This document shows, in pieces, positions 1-9,369 of a stretch of 64,000 bases of DNA. The DNA comes from Paenibacillus castaneae. Its GTDB lineage: Bacteria > Bacillota > Bacilli > Paenibacillales > Paenibacillaceae. Below the pieces are notes generated by a model, which ran no database searches, was not told the origin of the DNA, and was given only the letters and a program-made list of their open reading frames with translations. Location of the stretch: NCBI RefSeq assembly GCF_002884445.1, contig NZ_KZ614144.1, positions 351,272 through 415,271 on the forward strand, written 5' to 3'. A program made the position numbers and the translations under genes. Position 1 is the stretch's first letter. Every line of letters starts with the position of its first letter.

Positions 1-157
1 GCCACAAGGTAACCAGTCCGCCGTTAGCCGGTGCGGCTGAGCTGAGGGAGACCATTAGCAAGTGGTAAAGCGGAAGCAGGCAAAGAATCGATACGAGAGC
101 CAGTAACACGTAGTTGCATGTAGAGAAGATACGGTAAGGCAGTGTTTTGTAATACAT
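1..157 (-). CDS. Carbohydrate ABC transporter permease, LplC/YtcP type (N-terminal part only)
   Basis: Only the first 52 codons are inside the window; the rest lies beyond base 1. The translation starts MYYKTLPYRIFSTCNYVLLA, runs into a hydrophobic first membrane segment and then HLLMVSLSSAAPANGG, which matches the N-terminus of LplC/YtcP-type sugar permeases, where the first membrane span is followed by a short external segment before the transport core. It starts about 17 bases after the stop of the LplB-type permease on the same strand, so the two form one transcription unit and probably one heterodimeric membrane channel. The substrate cannot be told from this fragment. Confidence 0.75.
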   Translation of the reverse strand, partial: MYYKTLPYRIFSTCNYVLLALVSILCLLPLYHLLMVSLSSAAPANGGLVTLW

Positions 158-173
158 GAATTGTCCCCCTTTT

Positions 174-1124
174 CTAGAAGATTCGATAGCCTGCGAATTT
201 ATAGGCGAAACGATAGGATATGATGATCAGAATAATACTAATGACCGACTTGAATAAATTGACGGCTGTAGCGAAGCTGAATTGACCGCTAAGCAGCCCT
301 TCCCGGTACACAAAGGTGTCGATAATATCCCCCTGCTGATAAATAAGAGGATTGTAAAGGTTGAAGATTTGGTCGAAATTCGCATTCAGCACATTGCCGA
401 GCGCCAGTGTCGCAACAACAATGATGAAAGGAACGAGGGCAGGCAGTGTAATATGTCTGGTTTGCTTCCAGCGGCCCGCGCCGTCAACCTCAGCAGCCTC
501 GTACAGTGCAGGATTAATTCCGGCAAGCGCAGCTAGAAAGACGATCGTATTGAATCCGAATTCTTTCCATACATCACTGAATATAACGGTAAAGCGGAAC
601 CAGCCGCCGCTGCCTAGAAAGAAGATTGGCTTTATCCCGAACATACTGGTGAGGAACTGGTTAACGAGACCGGTCCGAGCGAGCAGATCGATGAGAATGC
701 CTGCTAGAGTAACCCAGGAAAGAAAGTGGGGAAGATAGACAAGCGTTTGAATGGATCTTTTGAAGCCCATGTTTCTGACCTCATTCAATAGCAAGGCGAA
801 AAATATCGGAATAATTAAGTTGAATATGATTTTGGCACAAGCAAAAAACACCGTATTCCATGTAATTTGCAGGAAATAATCATTTTCAAGCATATACTTG
901 AAATGCTTTAATCCGACCCACGGAGAGCCGGTTAATCCCAAATTAGCTTTATAATCTTGAAATGCCATAAGAATCCCAGTCATTGGAATATAAGAGAAAA
1001 TAAAAACCAATATAGCAGCCGGAAGCACCATAAAATGCAGCATCCACGGTTGTCTGTAGCCGCTTTTTCTTTTCGTGCGCTGTGCTTTTTCTTGGCTGAT
1101 TGGCTGTACAGTATTCGCATCCAT
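174..1124 (-). CDS. Carbohydrate ABC transporter permease, LplB/YteP type
   Basis: Integral membrane subunit (316 aa) of a sugar ABC importer of the LplB/YteP family. About six hydrophobic spans are visible. The cytoplasmic coupling (EAA) loop reads NPALYEAAEVDGAGRWKQTR, which docks onto an ATPase, and the C-terminus ends in RFAYKFAGYRIF as usual for the family. I chose ATG at 1124 over GTG at 1133 because GGGAG lies 8 bases upstream of 1124. The next permease follows on the same strand. The kinase/regulator pair and solute-binding protein of the same system run divergently from about 1.27 kb. No ATPase gene is nearby, which is common because such importers often share one MsmX-type ATPase. 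Confidence 0.9.
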   Translation of the reverse strand: MDANTVQPISQEKAQRTKRKSGYRQPWMLHFMVLPAAILVFIFSYIPMTGILMAFQDYKANLGLTGSPWVGLKHFKYMLENDYFLQITWNTVFFACAKIIFNLIIPIFFALLLNEVRNMGFKRSIQTLVYLPHFLSWVTLAGILIDLLARTGLVNQFLTSMFGIKPIFFLGSGGWFRFTVIFSDVWKEFGFNTIVFLAALAGINPALYEAAEVDGAGRWKQTRHITLPALVPFIIVVATLALGNVLNANFDQIFNLYNPLIYQQGDIIDTFVYREGLLSGQFSFATAVNLFKSVISIILIIISYRFAYKFAGYRIF

Positions 1125-1268
1125 AGCGCTCACTCCCGTTCATAAAATGTTTTGTGAATTCAAACAATCTCTGTTATAAATAGTACAGACATTTCTATCC
1201 CGGTACTATATGACATTGTTAGGGATCGATATGGTTTTGTTAGGACACAACGTCTGGAGGAAGACAGC

Positions 1269-3107
1269 ATGGTACTGAGAAGAGGCATGGATAGGATTAA
1301 AAGAAGATTGGGCGCAGGCTTCAGTCTGTTTGCCAAAATAAACGGTTTAATTATCATTTTGTTTATACCGATTATCGTTATTTACACCTATTCCAACAAT
1401 GTCACATTTCAGGTTGTAAGCAAGGAGCTTCAGAAGTCTAATACCAGGCAGCTGGCTTTCTTATCCAGCCAAATCGATTCCCGCATTAATCAGATGATGG
1501 ATTTCACGATCACCTTCTCCAAAGATCCTAATGTGCAGAAATTCAACGGCTTAAATATATGGGAAGACCGCTATGATCGGATGCAGACGAGGTTTGTCAT
1601 TCAAGAAAAGATGATGCTTCAGTCTGGCGTGATGGATATTTGGCCAGCCAAATACACGGTACATTCTCAACATAACAAGGATGTCATTTCGAATTACAAC
1701 CAATTTATTAAATATGATGAGGATTATCTCAAGCGAAATATGAGCGGGAAATGGACGTACGGCAACGGCGACACAGCCACTAGCGGCCAATTGAAAGCGT
1801 TTTATTGGTTTTTTACCGATTCTTTAGCTAGGCAAGGCATGCTTACGGGAAGCAATCTAGTTGTCGAAGCCAGCTTCGGTTATGAGAATATTCAAAACAT
1901 GCTGGACACGTATAAAGCGGGGGGGCAGGGCGATCCGCTCTTTTACCATGAAGGGGATACTCCTATACTCAATCGCAGTGCAGATGTAGTGCTGTCGAGT
2001 GAATTGATCCGGTATTTGGATACCCAGTCTCTGGAGGATACAACGCAGAAGGTGGTTAAGCTAGAGGGGAAGGACTATTTGGTAAGCACGATTAAATCGC
2101 CTCATTTGGGCTGGCATTTGGTTGATGCTATTCCGCTTGACCGTGTATTGGGGTTAATCGCATTCAGCCGCAATTTATTTTATTTATGTATGTTCCTGCT
2201 GTTTGTTGTCGGAATATCAGCATCCATCCTGCTTTACCGAAACGTCCAGCGCCCTATTCGGAAATTAATCGACGGCCTGCGGCGTGTGCAGCGAGGGGAA
2301 TATTCCGTTCGGCTCCATTCCAATGACAAGAATGAGTTTTCATTTCTGTTTTATCGGTTTAATGATATGTCACGCCAAATCCAAGACCTGATTGAAAACG
2401 TGCTTCATGAGAAAATTCGGGCTCGCGAGGCAACGCTAAAGCAGCTGCAGGCTCAGATCAATCCTCATTTCCTCTACAATTGCCTTGGTTATATTATTAA
2501 TATGGCCCAGATGAAGGAGGAGAAAGCGGTCGTCTCGATGGCCTACAATTTAAGTGCTTACTATCGCTATACAACACGAATGGAACGTGAAACAGCGCTG
2601 TTGTCTGAAGAAATTCAATTAATCATTAATTACTTGGATATTCAGAAGCTGCGCAACGGCAGAATTGAGTATCATATCGATATTCCGTTAGATATGCAGA
2701 GTCAGCGTGTTCCGCGCTTGCTGCTTCAGCCCATAGTGGAGAATGCCGTCATTCATGGGGTTGGAAAATCATATACCGCTGGTGAAATTCGGATTAGCGG
2801 CGAGATGTCTAGCGGCTTCTGCCGCATATACATCGATGACGATGGACCGGGAATGAGCCACGCTCAGCTGGAAGCGTTGAATGGCAAGATGAAGGAGACG
2901 CTGCAGGAGGAAATGGGCTGCGGCCTTTGGAATACGAACCAGCGCGTTATTCACCAATTTGGAACTCATTCCTATTTGAATTTCAGGCAGTCCGATTTAG
3001 GCGGCTTGCGGACAGAAATTGTTTGGGAGATTACAGCTGGAGATGAACATTTCAATGATCTGAACAAACGAGGAGATGCTGGGCATGCAGATGATCATAG
3101 TAGATGA
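1269..3107 (+). CDS. Two-component sensor histidine kinase, YesM type
   Basis: Membrane histidine kinase (612 aa) of the YesM/LytS-like class that pairs with AraC-type response regulators next to sugar transporters. A first membrane span lies at about residues 25-47, then an extracytoplasmic sensing domain of about 250 residues, a second span around 300-325, a HAMP linker (RPIRKLIDGLRRV), the His_kinase domain with QINPHFLYN (phospho-accepting His near residue 400), and an HATPase domain with DDDGPGM. The start has GGAGG 9 bases upstream. It overlaps the regulator gene by about 20 bases, so they are translationally coupled. It probably senses the sugar-loaded binding protein or the sugar itself and controls the adjacent transporter. 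Confidence 0.92.
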   Translation: MVLRRGMDRIKRRLGAGFSLFAKINGLIIILFIPIIVIYTYSNNVTFQVVSKELQKSNTRQLAFLSSQIDSRINQMMDFTITFSKDPNVQKFNGLNIWEDRYDRMQTRFVIQEKMMLQSGVMDIWPAKYTVHSQHNKDVISNYNQFIKYDEDYLKRNMSGKWTYGNGDTATSGQLKAFYWFFTDSLARQGMLTGSNLVVEASFGYENIQNMLDTYKAGGQGDPLFYHEGDTPILNRSADVVLSSELIRYLDTQSLEDTTQKVVKLEGKDYLVSTIKSPHLGWHLVDAIPLDRVLGLIAFSRNLFYLCMFLLFVVGISASILLYRNVQRPIRKLIDGLRRVQRGEYSVRLHSNDKNEFSFLFYRFNDMSRQIQDLIENVLHEKIRAREATLKQLQAQINPHFLYNCLGYIINMAQMKEEKAVVSMAYNLSAYYRYTTRMERETALLSEEIQLIINYLDIQKLRNGRIEYHIDIPLDMQSQRVPRLLLQPIVENAVIHGVGKSYTAGEIRISGEMSSGFCRIYIDDDGPGMSHAQLEALNGKMKETLQEEMGCGLWNTNQRVIHQFGTHSYLNFRQSDLGGLRTEIVWEITAGDEHFNDLNKRGDAGHADDHSR

Positions 3108-4695
3108 TGAAGCGCACTGGGTAGAAAATTTAGCCATGTACAAACCATGGGACACGCTTGGTATCGAACACGTTTATAAAGCTTTTTCCGCGCGCGAAGC
3201 GCTTGAAATGATTGAAATGAATCCAATTGATATTGTCATAACCGATATTCTAATGCCCGAAATGACGGGGATAGAGCTGCTGGAGCGGGTTCGCTTACAT
3301 GATAAGAAGATTAAGTTTATTATTTTATCCGGCCATTCTGATTTCGAATATGCCAAAAAGGCGGTGCAGCATCAGGCTGTTGATTATTTGCTTAAGCCGC
3401 CGACAGACGATGAATTGTTTAGTGCGGTTAAGAAAGCCATTGATCAGTTGAATGTGGAGTGGGAGAGCATCAGCTCATTGGAGCGGACTCAATATACGCT
3501 GCGGGAAAATTTGCCGCTTCTGCGCGGCCAGCTGCTGCTTGATGCCTTGCGGGGCTACCCTATGCCTGCTGAGGAATGGAGCCGTAAGCTTCACAATTAT
3601 GGTTTGCCTTTCGAGAACGGAGAGTGCGCCCTGCTGCTTGTCCGCATGGAGGAAGAGTTCGGACGGTTTACAAATAATGGGCAGCAGCTAATGGAATATG
3701 CCATCATGAACATGGCTGAAGAAATAATCGGCGAGTTTATGGAAACGTGGGGTGTCAAAGAGGAGCATGGATACCTTGTATTTTTGCTTCAGTTAAAGAA
3801 AGAGCATGCCCATTTAGGCAAAGAAACGATATTAGAGAAGCTGGCCTTGCAGCTCCAATATAAGGTAAAGCAGTTTCTGAAAGTATCGCTATCTATTGTC
3901 ATAACGGAATGGTTCCGGTTTCCTGAGCTGCTTCTGGATCAATACCGGCAGGCTGCAGATTATTTCCGGCAAATTGTTGGAGATGAGCAAGAATTCGTTA
4001 TGCGTGTCGGAGCTGTTACGGATAACCGTTCGCAAGGCCCTTTGGATTCGCTCTATATGCCGCCTTCTCTGAGCAGCTTGCTAGAGGCTGGGCGCTGGGA
4101 TACGGCGAAGGATAAGCTGATTACGGTATGCGCTGAATTGGATGAAAGATGGAATGATTCTTGGGAGCACTGTATGGAGGCTGGATATGTTATCGCGTCT
4201 TCCTTCACTCATCTTGCACACCGAAATGAACAGTCTCTGGCAAGCTTATTAGGTGGGCCGGATATGGAGCAGCTGCAAAGCGGAGAAGCATTCACCTCTA
4301 TTAGCAAGCTCCGCAGATGGTCCCTTGGCGTGCTGAATAAGCTGGAAGAGGGCACGTCGAATGAAATGAAGGATATACGCTCCTTGTACGTGAAGAAGAC
4401 GCAGGAGTTTGCGGAGAAAAATCTTCATCACGACGTATCGCTCCGTGCATTGGCGGATCATGTTAATTTGCACCCAACCCATTTATCCAAAATTTATAAG
4501 ATTCAGACAGGTGAAGGCATAAGCGATTATGTGTTCCGCCTTCGCATGGAGCGGGCATGCCATGTGCTAAGAACGACCGACAAAAAGGTTTATGAGATCA
4601 GCATGGAAATCGGATATTTGGATCCCGCTTATTTTATCAAAGTGTTTAAACGACAGTTCGGGTCAACGCCGCAAGAATACAGAGAAAATAATTAG
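3085..4695 (+). CDS. Response regulator with AraC-type DNA-binding domain, YesN type
   Basis: Cytoplasmic response regulator, 536 aa from this start. The receiver domain occupies about residues 1-120, with the acidic pair VDD and phospho-acceptor Asp54 in VITDILMPEM. A long middle region of about 280 residues follows, then a C-terminal AraC double helix-turn-helix (ALADHVNLHPTHLSKIYK and the second helix near EISMEIGYLDPAYFIKVFKR). I prefer ATG 3085 to the upstream ATG 3076 because the AGGAG sequence directly abuts 3076 but is 9 bases from 3085. It is the cognate regulator of the preceding YesM-type kinase and likely activates the permease and binding-protein genes on either side. Confidence 0.92.
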   Translation: MQMIIVDDEAHWVENLAMYKPWDTLGIEHVYKAFSAREALEMIEMNPIDIVITDILMPEMTGIELLERVRLHDKKIKFIILSGHSDFEYAKKAVQHQAVDYLLKPPTDDELFSAVKKAIDQLNVEWESISSLERTQYTLRENLPLLRGQLLLDALRGYPMPAEEWSRKLHNYGLPFENGECALLLVRMEEEFGRFTNNGQQLMEYAIMNMAEEIIGEFMETWGVKEEHGYLVFLLQLKKEHAHLGKETILEKLALQLQYKVKQFLKVSLSIVITEWFRFPELLLDQYRQAADYFRQIVGDEQEFVMRVGAVTDNRSQGPLDSLYMPPSLSSLLEAGRWDTAKDKLITVCAELDERWNDSWEHCMEAGYVIASSFTHLAHRNEQSLASLLGGPDMEQLQSGEAFTSISKLRRWSLGVLNKLEEGTSNEMKDIRSLYVKKTQEFAEKNLHHDVSLRALADHVNLHPTHLSKIYKIQTGEGISDYVFRLRMERACHVLRTTDKKVYEISMEIGYLDPAYFIKVFKRQFGSTPQEYRENN

Positions 4696-4801
4696 CAGCA
4701 TGACAGAGTCTTATGAAAACTAAATAAATCATATAGATACTCTCCCCCGTTCATTGGTAAAGTTACAGCTGTAGAGATTTTAATTAAAGGGGAGATCAAC
4801 A

Positions 4802-6502
4802 ATGGGAAAGTTTAAAAAACCATGGATGCTGCTCGTGATCGTTGCGTTAATGGTAATCACCGCTTGCAGCGGAAATTCAGGTCAAAACGGAGCTGCAAAA
4901 GATCCCGTATCAAATGGCGGAACGGCAGCCGGTAACGGTTCCAAAGAAAGCAGTGCAGCCGATATCGCATTCGAAAAGGGCAAATACGATCCTCCAATTG
5001 AGATCAGCACCATATTAATGCCATATACGTATGTCCAAGGAGATACGAAGGAAAATAATGTCCATGACAGGTGGATGCTGGAGACATTAGGTATTAAGCA
5101 TAAAGACACCTGGTACCCGGCGAATGACAGCCAAAAAATACAAAATCTTCAGCTAGCCATTACTTCCGGCGAGAAGCTGCCTGATTTTGTACCCGTACCG
5201 AATGATCCTGTATTGACAAATCAGCTGATTGATTCAGGTAAGTTTATGGCTATTGATGAGCTGTTTGAGAAATATGCCAGTAAAGTACTGAAAGAGCATG
5301 CCGCGGAGCACCCTGAATTATGGTATCCGTTCACTAGAGAAGGCAAGAAATATAATATGCCGATCATGGAATATACGGACAATGACGATACGCTTCTTTG
5401 GTTAAGGGAAGATTGGATGGAGAAGCTGAACCTGCAAGCACCGAAGACGATTGCAGATTTAGAGAACATTATGGATAAGTTCAAAAACGAGAATCCGGAT
5501 GGATTGGCTCCAGATAAGGTTTATCCGCTCGCTACATCATTGAAGAATAATACGAACACATGGATGGGTTCATTGGATTGGCTGTTCGGAGCTTATGGCA
5601 CCATACAAGAGCAATGGAACAAGGATGCGGACGGCAATCTAGAGTACGGCTCGATTAATGCGGGCGCCAAGTCAGCGCTTGCGAAGCTGAAGGAATGGAT
5701 GGACAAAGGTTATATCCATCCCGATGCGGCACTTTGGGATGAAGGGAAATCCGCTGAAATCTGGACAAGAGGGGAAGCGGGCGTTTTACCGGGAGCAAAC
5801 TGGGTTCCTGACTGGCCGGCTCCAGACTTATTGAAGAACGTTCCAGGAGCGAAATATAAGGCTTATCCTGTACCTGCTGGCCCGGATGGACAAATCGGAA
5901 CCAAATGGCAAAACTCTGGTGTGAATGCCAGTATCATGATTAATAAAGATGCCAAGCATCCGGAAGCAATATTCCTGTACTATAATTATTTGTTAGAGCA
6001 TCTAGCCAACCCGACTGCTGGCAGCGATTATGAATATGGTTTTGCCAAAGGGTATGATTGGGATATAGTGGACGGACAACCGACAAGCGATAAAGATAAA
6101 ATTAAGGAATTCTCCAATAGTTTTCCTTTCCTAACCGGCCCGGCCCGCATTCCTAATCTCTATATGAAAACACTTGTTAAATTGGCTGACGGCAATGCGC
6201 CAGAAACACCTTATGAGAAGCAGCAAGCTGAATTCCGTAAGCCTGAAAACTGGTATGCTGCAAAAGTCGTGATGTCGCAATTGGATATCCGCAAGCAAAA
6301 CTATTTCACAGGTGCCGCGACACCGACCATGATCTCGAAATGGAATCTTCTGCGTCAATCTGAGAAGGAAACGTTTAATAAGATTATATACGGCCAACTG
6401 CCGATCGATGCTTTCGACCAATTTGTTGCAAGCTGGAAGAGCAATGGTGGGGATCAAGTCACGAAGGAAGTTAATGAGTGGTTTAAGTCTGTATCCAAAT
6501 AA
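4802..6502 (+). CDS. Extracellular solute-binding lipoprotein of a sugar ABC transporter, LplA type
   Basis: Lipoprotein receptor (566 aa) of an ABC importer. The signal peptide ends in a lipobox (VITACSG, lipid-modified Cys22), followed by a Gly/Ser/Asn-rich tether and a large LplA-like binding fold. Typical features are the DFVPVPNDPVLTNQLIDSGK segment and the WMDKGYIHPDA segment. AAAGGGGAG lies just upstream of the start. It follows the YesM/YesN pair by 106 bases and is closed by a strong terminator, so this plus-strand unit supplies the receptor for the divergent permeases at 1-1124. The substrate is probably a plant or microbial oligosaccharide; the sequence does not say which. Confidence 0.92.
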   Translation: MGKFKKPWMLLVIVALMVITACSGNSGQNGAAKDPVSNGGTAAGNGSKESSAADIAFEKGKYDPPIEISTILMPYTYVQGDTKENNVHDRWMLETLGIKHKDTWYPANDSQKIQNLQLAITSGEKLPDFVPVPNDPVLTNQLIDSGKFMAIDELFEKYASKVLKEHAAEHPELWYPFTREGKKYNMPIMEYTDNDDTLLWLREDWMEKLNLQAPKTIADLENIMDKFKNENPDGLAPDKVYPLATSLKNNTNTWMGSLDWLFGAYGTIQEQWNKDADGNLEYGSINAGAKSALAKLKEWMDKGYIHPDAALWDEGKSAEIWTRGEAGVLPGANWVPDWPAPDLLKNVPGAKYKAYPVPAGPDGQIGTKWQNSGVNASIMINKDAKHPEAIFLYYNYLLEHLANPTAGSDYEYGFAKGYDWDIVDGQPTSDKDKIKEFSNSFPFLTGPARIPNLYMKTLVKLADGNAPETPYEKQQAEFRKPENWYAAKVVMSQLDIRKQNYFTGAATPTMISKWNLLRQSEKETFNKIIYGQLPIDAFDQFVASWKSNGGDQVTKEVNEWFKSVSK

Positions 6503-6526
6503 GCAGGTTTCAAATTGCATACAACT

Positions 6527-6553
6527 AAGACAGCGATTTAATCGCTGTCTTTT
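6527..6553 (+). terminator. Rho-independent terminator after LplA-type gene
   Basis: A 12-base arm (AAGACAGCGATT) pairs perfectly with AATCGCTGTCTT across a minimal loop and runs into TTTT and a T-rich tract. It lies 24 bases after the stop codon and separates the sugar-binding lipoprotein gene from the peptide transporter operon. Confidence 0.85.
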
Positions 6554-6656
6554 GACTTTTTTCCTTCGTTTGCACATAAAGACAGGCGATGTGAGGAATA
6601 CCATAAATAGCAAGTACCATTAAATATGTGAATGTTTCGCATGGTAAATTTTGATA

Positions 6657-6685
6657 TTGAAATTCCAAGTAAACCGATGTACTAT
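6657..6685 (+). promoter_or_regulatory. Candidate sigma-A promoter of peptide transporter operon
   Basis: TTGAAA (-35) and TACTAT (-10) are separated by 17 bases, about 50 bases upstream of the binding-protein start. It is the best match in this AT-rich intergenic stretch. No operator was recognised around it. Confidence 0.45.
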
Positions 6686-6734
6686 TACATGATATTAAAT
6701 GAGGATGTTAAAGAGAAAGATGGAGGGTACAACT

Positions 6735-8345
6735 ATGATTAGACGTAAAAGCATGTTTGGAATCGCAGCCGTATTGTTATTAACCTTGTTGGTTAGTGCT
6801 TGCTCTGGAAATAATGCAGGAACAGCACCGACACCAGGTTCATCTAATGCTCCAACAAATGAATCACAGCCGAAAGAGGGCGGCAGCTTAATTATCGCGG
6901 TTGGCGCAGATCCAGTCATTCTGAATCCGAACTATGCCGGTGACCGTGTTAGCTTGACGATTGATCAAGCCTTATATGCTCCGTTATTCCAAGTGAACAA
7001 TGGTGAGAAAACATTCTATCTTGCAGAGAGCCTAGAGCCATCTGAGGATAATCTGACTTATACATTAAAGCTGAAAAGCGGTTTGACATGGCATGACGGC
7101 GAGAAGCTGACAGCGGATGACGTCGTATTTACAATTGATAAAATTCTCGACGAGAAGCAGAACAGCTTCCTGAGAGGCAACTTTACTATCGGCGGCAAGC
7201 CGATCCAAGCTGTCAAAGTTGACGATCTGACGGTTGAGTTCAAGCTTCCGCAAGTAAGTCCAGCTTTCGAGGCTACGCTGGTTCAAGTATCTCCCATTCC
7301 GAAGCATATCTTCGAGAATGAAGCAGACCTTGAGAAGAGCACGAAGAACAAAGCGCCGATCGGCTCTGGAGCTTTCAAGTTCAAAGAGTACAAAACAGGC
7401 GAATATGTAACACTTGAAAGATTTGATGGTTATGTCGGTGGTAAACCTTACCTAGATTCTATCACATACAGGATTGCAAAGGATACTAATTCAGCGAATC
7501 TAGCGCTTCAGAACGGCGAGATTAATGTTAAATATGTAGATCCGCAAGATGTGGGTACGATCCAAGCGTCCAACAAGTTCGAAATCCTGCCTTATAGTGA
7601 AGGCCGATTATCTTATCTACTATTCAATCATAATAGTGATACGGGAGTATTGGGCAAGAAAGAAGTAAGACAAGCTCTATCTTACGCGCTTAACCGCGAT
7701 GAGCTTATCCAAGTCGCTTACACTTCGAATGAATATGCAGATCCTGCGAAGTCAATTCTCGCCCCGGATGCATTATTCCAGACGAATGACTTGGTTTCCT
7801 TTGATAACGATGCAGCTAAAGCGAAGGAGCTTCTGGAAGCTGCCGGGGTTAAAGGATTGAAGCTTCGTTTCATCGTATCGAGCGGCAATAAAGCACAAGA
7901 ATCGATCTCCCTTTACGTTCAGCAGAAGCTGAAAGCTGTCGGGGTTGATGTTGAGATCAAAGCAATGGACGCTTCCGCTTATGGTGAGAAGTTCACTAAT
8001 CCGAAGGCAACCGATTATGAGCTGGCTGCTGCAGGTTATATCATGGGCTACGATCCGGATGCTTACAGTATTCTGTTTACGTCGGACGGAGATGCTAACT
8101 ATTCTCATTATAGCAACAAAGAAGTAGATGAGCTCTTCAAGCAAGGTGCTAGTGAAGCAGATACGGCCAAGCGTGGAGACATCTATAAGAAGCTTCAAGA
8201 AATCGCTGCTGAAGATGCACCGGTTTATCCAATTGCTTACACAAAAACAATTGTAGCTGTTGATAAGAAATACGGCGGCCTGGAAGAAGCAGTACTGAAA
8301 CCGGTCGTTATTTTTGAAGACTTATCCAAAATCTACCTGAAATAA
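6735..8345 (+). CDS. Peptide ABC transporter substrate-binding lipoprotein (SBP_bac_5, DppA/OppA type)
   Basis: Lipoprotein receptor (536 aa) for oligo- or dipeptides. The signal peptide ends LLVSACSG, giving lipid-anchored Cys23, then a Thr/Pro/Asn-rich tether and a full SBP_bac_5 domain with the family segment LTYTLKLKSGLTWHDGEKL and the later VRQALSYALNRDELI. ATG 6735 is preferred over the upstream ATG 6699 because GGAGGG precedes it by 8 bases and because it places a normal short signal peptide at the N-terminus. It is the first gene of a dppABCDF-like operon. A hairpin after it probably lowers transcription into the permeases, giving the excess of receptor normally needed. The peptide class is not determinable. 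Confidence 0.92.
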   Translation: MIRRKSMFGIAAVLLLTLLVSACSGNNAGTAPTPGSSNAPTNESQPKEGGSLIIAVGADPVILNPNYAGDRVSLTIDQALYAPLFQVNNGEKTFYLAESLEPSEDNLTYTLKLKSGLTWHDGEKLTADDVVFTIDKILDEKQNSFLRGNFTIGGKPIQAVKVDDLTVEFKLPQVSPAFEATLVQVSPIPKHIFENEADLEKSTKNKAPIGSGAFKFKEYKTGEYVTLERFDGYVGGKPYLDSITYRIAKDTNSANLALQNGEINVKYVDPQDVGTIQASNKFEILPYSEGRLSYLLFNHNSDTGVLGKKEVRQALSYALNRDELIQVAYTSNEYADPAKSILAPDALFQTNDLVSFDNDAAKAKELLEAAGVKGLKLRFIVSSGNKAQESISLYVQQKLKAVGVDVEIKAMDASAYGEKFTNPKATDYELAAAGYIMGYDPDAYSILFTSDGDANYSHYSNKEVDELFKQGASEADTAKRGDIYKKLQEIAAEDAPVYPIAYTKTIVAVDKKYGGLEEAVLKPVVIFEDLSKIYLK

Positions 8346-8354
8346 GGACGGCGG

Positions 8355-8387
8355 AAAATAAGCTGGTATATTCAGCTTATTTTTTTG
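8355..8387 (+). terminator. Intra-operon attenuating terminator
   Basis: An 11-base perfect stem (AAAATAAGCTG paired with CAGCTTATTTT, 7-base loop) leads into a run of T. It lies between the binding-protein gene and the first permease gene, so partial read-through is the likely way the downstream genes are expressed at a lower level. Confidence 0.75.
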
Positions 8388-8414
8388 TCCGAATACGGCT
8401 AGGAGAATAGACGC

Positions 8415-9365
8415 ATGAGACAGCTCATCATAAGAAGATTGCTGCAAACGATCCCGATGCTGATCTTCGTATCGATTGCTTGCTTCGCAATGGTCAAGTT
8501 AGCGCCGGGAGATCCTGTGCTCTCCTTCGTCACTCCGAACATGCATGCGGAGGATATTGAACGGATCCGGCATAATCTAGGCTTGGATAAGCCTGCGTAT
8601 GTGCAATACTTAATATGGATCAAAGAGATTCTTTCCGGGAATCTCGGTTATTCGCTTATTAACCACCAGCCTGTGCTTGATCAAATTGTTGAGCGGCTGC
8701 CAGCAACAGCAGGCCTCATGGGCGTGTCCATTGGATTAGCATTTCTATTGGCCATACCTCTTGGACTCATTGCAGGAGCGAATCGGAACCGCTGGGTTGA
8801 TAAGCTGATCAACCTGTTTTCCTATATCGGAATTTCGGTTCCTCTGTTCTGGCTTGCTATGCTGCTTATGTATTTCTTCTCCGTTAAGCTGCATTGGCTG
8901 CCAAGCATGGGGATGCGTACAATCGGAATTCATTCGGTTTTTGATGTTATTAAACACGGAATTCTTCCTTGCTTCGTACTTGCTTTTGGTTTTCTTGCCG
9001 TCTATGTCAGATATATTCGATCAAGCACGATCGGCCAGCTGAAGGAAGATTATGTGCAAATTCAGTATGCTTTCGGGTCAACGAAGCGAACGGTTCTGTT
9101 CCGGCATGTTCTTAAGCATGTGCTTTTGCCTGTTATAACGCTGCTCGGAATGTCCTTGGCAGATTTAGTGACAGGTGCAATCGTCACGGAAACCGTGTTC
9201 TCTTGGCCGGGAATTGGATCACTTGGCATGACTGCTGTCAGAGGAATGGATTACCCCGTTATTATGGGAATTACACTTTTCTCCTCTGTTATGCTGATCG
9301 TTGGCAATCTCGTGGCAGACATTCTTTACGGCATAGCAGATCCGAGAATCAAAACGAGGGGGTGA
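8415..9365 (+). CDS. Peptide ABC transporter permease, DppB/OppB type
   Basis: Integral membrane subunit (316 aa). It opens MRQLIIRRLLQTIPMLIFVS, the standard DppB/OppB start, with about six membrane spans. Family landmarks are APGDP near residue 30, the coupling loop around EDYVQIQYAFGSTKRTVLFR and the ETVFSWPGIGSL segment near the C-terminus, which ends in DILYGIADPRIK. AGGAG precedes the ATG by 10 bases. The DppC-type partner starts 5 bases after its stop, so the two are co-translated and form the heterodimeric channel. Confidence 0.95.
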   Translation: MRQLIIRRLLQTIPMLIFVSIACFAMVKLAPGDPVLSFVTPNMHAEDIERIRHNLGLDKPAYVQYLIWIKEILSGNLGYSLINHQPVLDQIVERLPATAGLMGVSIGLAFLLAIPLGLIAGANRNRWVDKLINLFSYIGISVPLFWLAMLLMYFFSVKLHWLPSMGMRTIGIHSVFDVIKHGILPCFVLAFGFLAVYVRYIRSSTIGQLKEDYVQIQYAFGSTKRTVLFRHVLKHVLLPVITLLGMSLADLVTGAIVTETVFSWPGIGSLGMTAVRGMDYPVIMGITLFSSVMLIVGNLVADILYGIADPRIKTRG

Positions 9366-9369
9366 TCAT

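Noticed and set aside
1134..1268. Possible promoter/operator between the divergent permease and kinase genes
   Set aside because: No -35/-10 pair or symmetric motif was convincing enough to report.
4764..4776. ACAGCTGTAGA motif shared with the centre of the 44-bp palindrome
   Set aside because: The match is short and also occurs within coding sequence near 22835 and 44620, so it is probably chance.
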